Below the pieces are notes generated by a model. It was not told the origin of the DNA and made no database searches. It saw only the letters and a list, made by a program, of their open reading frames with translations. A stretch of 64,000 nt of DNA, taken from NCBI RefSeq assembly GCF_002939185.1, contig NZ_POVL01000005.1, positions 62,001-126,000 of the forward strand. Direction: 5' to 3'. How positions within the stretch are numbered: the stretch's first letter is position 1; every line of letters starts with the position of its first letter. The stretch comes from Enterobacter sichuanensis (GTDB lineage Bacteria > Pseudomonadota > Gammaproteobacteria > Enterobacterales > Enterobacteriaceae). This document shows positions 58,279 through 64,000 of this stretch, piece by piece. The position numbers were made by a program, and so were the translations under genes.

Positions 58279-60720
58279 TTACTCCGCCTGCTTTTTCTTC
58301 GCAGCGCGCTTCGCTTTGGTGGCAGCCGCTATTTTCTGCGTCTTCGCGGAAGGCTTTTTCGCTGAGCGAGCTTCTTTCTTCGCCGCCTTCGGCTTCTGCT
58401 TTTTCTCGCCGCGGAACGCGCTGTCCGGCTCGAAGTTCACCTTCTTCCCGGCCTGACGGCGCTTGCCGCTCGCTTTACCGTTGCCGCCTTTTTTCGCCCT
58501 TTCACGCTCGGTTTTACCGACGTTACGCGGCGCGCGTTCGCTGGAGATCAGGCTGAAGTCGATTTTACGGTCGTCCATATTCACGGCCTCGACCTTCACT
58601 TCCACACGGTCGCCCAGACGATAGATCTGACCGCCCGATTCGCCAATCAGACGCTGGCCGACCTGGTCAAAGCGGTAATAGTCGTTATCCAGGCTGGAGA
58701 CGTGCACCAGACCGTCGATAAACAGCTCATCAAGACGAACGAAGAAGCCAAAGCCGGTCACGCTGGCAATCACACCTTTGAAGATGTTACCCACCTGGTC
58801 CAGCATAAAGTCACACTTCAGCCAGTCCGCCACGTCACGCGTGGCTTCGTCAGCCCGACGCTCGGTCATGGAGCAGTGCTGACCCAGCTGCAGCATCTCT
58901 TCCATCGAATAGTGGTAGCCACCGGTTTCAGTGGTGTTTCCTTTATGGCCTTGCTCCTGCGCCAGCAGATACTTGATCGCACGGTGCAGAGAGAGGTCAG
59001 GATAACGACGGATCGGCGACGTAAAGTGGGCGTAAGACTGCAGCGCCAGGCCGAAGTGACCGCGGTTTTCCGGATCGTAAATCGCCTGCTTCATTGAGCG
59101 CAACAGCATCGTCTGCAGCATTTCTGCATCCGGACGGTCGCCAATGGACTCGAGCAGCTCAGCGTAATCACGCGGCTCAGGTTTGTTACCACCCGGCAGC
59201 TCCAGACCCAGTTCAGCCAGCACGGAGCGGAACGCGGTGATGGCTTCCGTCGACGGCTTATCGTGAATACGGAACAGCGCCGGCTCTTTGGCTTTTTCAA
59301 CGAAACGTGCCGCCGAGATGTTCGCCAGGATCATACACTCTTCGATCAGCTTGTGCGCGTCGTTACGCTGGGTCTGTTCAATACGCTCAATACGACGTTC
59401 GGCGTTGAATATAAACTTCGCCTCTTCGCTCTCAAAGGAGATCCCGCCGCGCTCCTCGCGCGCCTGATCCAGCGTTTTGTAGAGGTTATGCAACTCTTCG
59501 ATGTGTTTGACCAGTGGCGCATACTGTTCGCGCAGATCCTGGTCGCCCTGCAGCATATGCCAGACCTTGGTATAGGTCAGGCGCGCATGCGAGCTCATTA
59601 CCGCTTCGTAGAACTTGTAGCCGGTTAAGCGCCCTTTGTTGGAGATGGTCATCTCACACACCATACAGAGGCGATCAACCTGCGGGTTCAGGGAGCACAG
59701 GCCGTTAGACAGAACTTCCGGCAGCATCGGCACAACCTGAGACGGGAAGTAGACCGAGGTACCACGGCTGCGCGCTTCGTTATCCAGCGGGGTATGCGGA
59801 CGAACATAGTAGCTTACGTCGGCAATTGCCACCCACAGACGCCAGCCGCCGCCGCGCTTTTTCTCACAGTAGACGGCGTCATCGAAGTCGCGAGCGTCTT
59901 CACCGTCGATCGTGACCAGCGGCAGGGAGCGGAGATCCACGCGGCCCACTTTGGACTCTTCCGGGACTTCTTCACGCAGGCTCTCGATCTGCTCTTCAAC
60001 CGCTTTCGGCCAGATATACGGAATTTCATGGGTACGCAGCGCCATATCAACGGCCATGGTAGTCCCCATGTTGTCACCGAGCACTTCGACGATTTTACCC
60101 ACCGCTTTGGTACGACGGGTTGGGCGCTGGGTGAGTTCCACGACCACCACGAAGCCCATGCGCGCGCCCATCACCTCTTCAGGTGGGATCAGAATGTCGA
60201 AGCTCAAACGGCTGTCGTCCGGCACCACGAAGCCCACACCCGCGTCGGTAAAGTAGCGGCCAACAATCTGGCTGGTTTTTGGCACCAGAACGCGTACGAC
60301 ACGCGCTTCGCGGCGACCTTTACGGTCGGCGCCCAGCGGCTGCGCCAGGATCTGATCGCCGTGGATGCACATTTTCATCTGTTCAGATGAGAGGTACAGA
60401 TCGTCTTTACGCCCCTCAACGCGCAGGAAGCCGAAGCCATCGCGGTGACCAATGACGGTCCCTTTCAGCAGATCGAGGCGTTCCGGCAGCGCGTAGCACT
60501 GGCGGCGAGTAAAGACCAGTTGCCCGTCGCGCTCCATGGCGCGCAGGCGACGGCGAAGCGCTTCAGTTTGCTCTTCACCTTCAATGTTTAATTCAACGGC
60601 AAGTTCTTCACGGTTGGCGGGTTTTTCGCGTTTTGTTAAGTGTTCAATGATGAACTCGCGGCTGGGGATAGGATTCGCGTATTTTTCGGCTTCGCGTTCC
60701 TGGAAAGGATCGTGTGACAT
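58279..60720 (-). CDS. rnr: ribonuclease R
   Basis: A 3'-to-5' processive exoribonuclease that degrades structured RNA and acts in quality control with tmRNA-SmpB; 813 residues, as in E. coli. The N-terminal helix-turn-helix (about 20-85) is followed by two cold-shock domains, the RNB catalytic domain with the aspartates of [16 protein letters not shown] (about 270-285), an S1 domain ([31 protein letters not shown]) and a long Lys/Ala-rich tail (from about 725). ATG 60720 has GGAGGAACC upstream; the frame is open to 60762 without support. It starts 38 bases after nsrR. Confidence 0.97.
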   Translation of the reverse strand: MSHDPFQEREAEKYANPIPSREFIIEHLTKREKPANREELAVELNIEGEEQTEALRRRLRAMERDGQLVFTRRQCYALPERLDLLKGTVIGHRDGFGFLRVEGRKDDLYLSSEQMKMCIHGDQILAQPLGADRKGRREARVVRVLVPKTSQIVGRYFTDAGVGFVVPDDSRLSFDILIPPEEVMGARMGFVVVVELTQRPTRRTKAVGKIVEVLGDNMGTTMAVDMALRTHEIPYIWPKAVEEQIESLREEVPEESKVGRVDLRSLPLVTIDGEDARDFDDAVYCEKKRGGGWRLWVAIADVSYYVRPHTPLDNEARSRGTSVYFPSQVVPMLPEVLSNGLCSLNPQVDRLCMVCEMTISNKGRLTGYKFYEAVMSSHARLTYTKVWHMLQGDQDLREQYAPLVKHIEELHNLYKTLDQAREERGGISFESEEAKFIFNAERRIERIEQTQRNDAHKLIEECMILANISAARFVEKAKEPALFRIHDKPSTEAITAFRSVLAELGLELPGGNKPEPRDYAELLESIGDRPDAEMLQTMLLRSMKQAIYDPENRGHFGLALQSYAHFTSPIRRYPDLSLHRAIKYLLAQEQGHKGNTTETGGYHYSMEEMLQLGQHCSMTERRADEATRDVADWLKCDFMLDQVGNIFKGVIASVTGFGFFVRLDELFIDGLVHVSSLDNDYYRFDQVGQRLIGESGGQIYRLGDRVEVKVEAVNMDDRKIDFSLISSERAPRNVGKTERERAKKGGNGKASGKRRQAGKKVNFEPDSAFRGEKKQKPKAAKKEARSAKKPSAKTQKIAAATKAKRAAKKKQAE

Positions 60721-60758
60721 GTCGGTTCCTCCGTTGTCAGCTCCGGTGGAAATTTTCT

Positions 60759-61184
60759 TCATTCCACCAGCAATAATTTATAAAGCGGTTGATTCTCTTC
60801 AACCAAATCGGCCAGCGTGTAGTTATCCAGTTCCTTGAGAAAACGTTGCACGGCCTGAGAAAGCGCCTGTTTCAGGCGGCAAGCGGGCGTAATGTGGCAG
60901 AACTCACTGCTGCAGTTCACCAGAGAGAGCGGTTCCAGTTCACGTACCACATCGCCAACACGAATGCTCTGTGCCGGTTTACCGAGACGGATCCCACCAT
61001 TCTTCCCGCGGACGGCAGCAACGTATCCGGCACGACTAAGTTGATTGATTATTTTGACCATATGATTACGGGATACGCCGTAGACCTCTGTGACTTCAGA
61101 GATGCTGGTCATTTTCCCATCGGGTAACGACGCCATGTAAATCAGCGCACGTAAGCCGTAATCGGTGAAACTTGTTAACTGCAC
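60759..61184 (-). CDS. nsrR: NsrR, nitric oxide-sensing Rrf2 repressor
   Basis: An Fe-S-containing Rrf2-family repressor of NO-defence genes; 141 residues, as in E. coli. The winged helix is [40 protein letters not shown] (about 26-65). The cluster ligands are Cys91, Cys96 and Cys102 in [13 protein letters not shown]. It starts at GTG 61184, with GAGG five bases upstream; ATG 61217 is in frame but less likely. Its predicted target ytfE is in this window. First of the nsrR-rnr-rlmB series. Confidence 0.96.
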   Translation of the reverse strand: MQLTSFTDYGLRALIYMASLPDGKMTSISEVTEVYGVSRNHMVKIINQLSRAGYVAAVRGKNGGIRLGKPAQSIRVGDVVRELEPLSLVNCSSEFCHITPACRLKQALSQAVQRFLKELDNYTLADLVEENQPLYKLLLVE

Positions 61185-61315
61185 ATCAACCTCAGGAAAA
61201 AGGGAAATCGCGGACAAACCGCACAGATATTCATTAATGATGATAAACCAGCCAGATAGTTAGGGGCTAATTTATTTGAATGACGGGGCGAAAAAGCGGA
61301 GATCCAGGAGCGGTC

Positions 61316-61341
61316 GCCGGATGGCGCTACGCTTATCCGGC
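61316..61341. repeat. REP element
   Basis: GCCGGATGGCGCTACGC then TTATCCGGC, followed by CTACGGGT: a REP unit between purA and nsrR. Confidence 0.88.
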
Positions 61342-61376
61342 CTACGGGTCTCCCCGCAGGCCAGCAGTCACGAAGA

Positions 61377-62977
<1,601 letters not shown>

Positions 62978-62989
62978 TTTTATTCCTTA

Positions 62990-63026
62990 TAAAAGAAAAC
63001 CACCGCTCCATGGGAAGCGGTGGTTT
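62990..63026 (-). terminator. terminator of hflC
   Basis: On the minus strand AAACCACCGCT/AGCGGTGGTTT with an eight-base loop, then TTCTTTTAT, 22 bases after the hflC stop. Confidence 0.88.
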
Positions 63027-63048
63027 GAATACTCAAACGAGCCTGAGT

Positions 63049-64000
63049 TTATCGCGTTGCGTTAGTCGGCGTCTTCATATAACGGAAGAAATCGCTGTCC
63101 GGGCTGAGCACCATCACATCCTGGTTGCTCTGGAAGCTATTCTCGTAAGCACGCAGGCTACGGATAAAGGCGTAGAAGTCTGGATCCTGGCTGAACGCAT
63201 CGGCGAACAGCTTCGCGGCTTCCGCATCACCTTCACCGCGCAGAATACGGCCCTGACGCTCAGATTCTGCCAGCGTCTTGGTCACTTCATAGTCCGCTGC
63301 CGCACGCAGTTTCTCAGCCTCTTCCTGACCCTGTGAACGATGACGACGGGCGACCGCTTCACGCTCAGCGCGCATACGGTTGTAAATCGCCTCGGACACT
63401 TCCACAGGCAGGTTGATCTGCTTGATACGCACGTCGACCACTTCGATACCCAGCGCGGCCATACTGTTCGGGTTGATCACCGGCACTTTGCCGTTGGTTT
63501 CAGCCTGAACACGTTCTGCCGCTTTAGCGATCGCATCGTCCGCCGCTGGTGTTTCCACTTCGTCTTCCGTGCCCGCTGTACCGGAGTTCAGCGCATCACG
63601 CACTTCCAGGGTCAGACGACCGCGGGAGTCGGTCACGATATCCTTCACATCCAGACGACCAATCTCAGAACGCAGACGGTCAGAGAACTTACGTTTCAAC
63701 AGCACTTCCGCCTGAGAAACGTCGCCGCCGCCTGTCGCCAGGAAGTAACGGCTGAAATCACTGATGCGCCATTTGATATAGGAATCAACGATCAGGTCTT
63801 TCTTCTCTTTCGTGACGAAACGGTCGGCCTGGTTATCCATGGTCTGAATACGCGCATCGAGCGTTTTCACAGACTGAATGAACGGCACCTTAAAGTGCAG
63901 GCCCGGCTCATAGATCACCGGACGTTTATCACTGTCACGGACGACGCTGCTGAACTGGAACTTAATCCCACGTTCACCCTCTTTCACGACGAAGATAGAG
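63049..64000 (-). CDS. hflC: HflC, FtsH protease regulator (partial)
   Basis: A prohibitin/SPFH-family membrane protein that, with HflK, encases FtsH and limits its proteolysis. The stop is at 63049 and the reading frame runs off the right edge, so the N-terminal 17 or so residues, including most of the membrane anchor, are missing. The visible part includes VKEGERGIKFQFSSVVRD, the SPFH core, the charged coiled coil RMRAEREAVARRHRSQGQEEAEKLRA and the C-terminus FRYMKTPTNATR. It matches E. coli HflC (334 residues) closely. Confidence 0.95.
   Translation of the reverse strand, partial: SIFVVKEGERGIKFQFSSVVRDSDKRPVIYEPGLHFKVPFIQSVKTLDARIQTMDNQADRFVTKEKKDLIVDSYIKWRISDFSRYFLATGGGDVSQAEVLLKRKFSDRLRSEIGRLDVKDIVTDSRGRLTLEVRDALNSGTAGTEDEVETPAADDAIAKAAERVQAETNGKVPVINPNSMAALGIEVVDVRIKQINLPVEVSEAIYNRMRAEREAVARRHRSQGQEEAEKLRAAADYEVTKTLAESERQGRILRGEGDAEAAKLFADAFSQDPDFYAFIRSLRAYENSFQSNQDVMVLSPDSDFFRYMKTPTNATR

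Overview
The window is a chromosomal segment from an Enterobacteriaceae relative of E. coli, most likely Enterobacter or a close genus such as Lelliottia or Leclercia. The backbone proteins are near-identical in length and sequence to E. coli K-12 products that I recall. The gene order follows the E. coli block fbp / ytfQRT-yjfF / ppa / ytfP / tamBA / msrA / ytfL / ytfK / ytfJ / cysQ / cpdB / ytfH-qorB / ytfF / ytfE / cycA / fklB / ytfB / rplI-rpsR-priB-rpsF / yjfY / ula genes / yjfP / bsmA / yjfN / aidB / rlmB-rnr-nsrR / purA / yjeT / hflC. The genus is inferred from memory of these sequences and was not searched. No rRNA, tRNA, CRISPR array or intact insertion sequence was seen.

Layout. 1-8 kb: fbp, a LysR DNA-binding fragment, chemoreceptor 1 and the galactofuranose ABC transporter operon, whose binding-protein gene ytfQ has an amber stop at codon 2. 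8-16 kb: ppa, a small membrane protein, ytfP, the TamA/TamB envelope translocation genes and msrA. 16-23 kb: a sugar-type accessory cluster with a LacI regulator, four Gfo/Idh/MocA oxidoreductases and a GPH-family symporter. 23.3-26.9 kb: an AT-rich insert bracketed by a 38-bp direct repeat. It carries an unknown protein, a PAAR-tipped effector with a glycine-rich hydrophobic C-terminus and a small membrane protein that is probably its immunity factor. 27-35 kb: ytfL, ytfK, ytfJ, cysQ, cpdB, ytfH/qorB, an AraC regulator and ytfF. 35-43 kb: chemoreceptor 2, ytfE, cycA, fklB, ytfB and the rpsF operon. 43-52 kb: yjfY, the L-ascorbate utilisation genes ulaABCDEF, ulaG and ulaR, then yjfP, bsmA and yjfN. 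52-64 kb: chemoreceptor 3, aidB, an MHS-type transporter, rlmB, rnr, nsrR, purA, yjeT and the 3' part of hflC.

The genes link up in several ways. Each of the three unlinked chemoreceptor genes has a sigma-28-like promoter (GCCG box with an 11-base spacer from a TAAA box), so they probably join the flagellar regulon although no flagellar or che gene is present. The NO sensor NsrR is encoded near the right end, and a good NsrR site lies before ytfE, the di-iron repair gene. Two classes of dispersed palindromic repeat occupy intergenic spaces: REP/BIME units, and a second family built on CCCTCTCCC hairpins with a GGGTGAGGG tail.

The most notable points are the broken start of ytfQ, the direct-repeat-flanked PAAR effector cassette, the four-oxidoreductase operon, and an inverted repeat that could hide the ribosome site of chemoreceptor 1 only in read-through transcripts.
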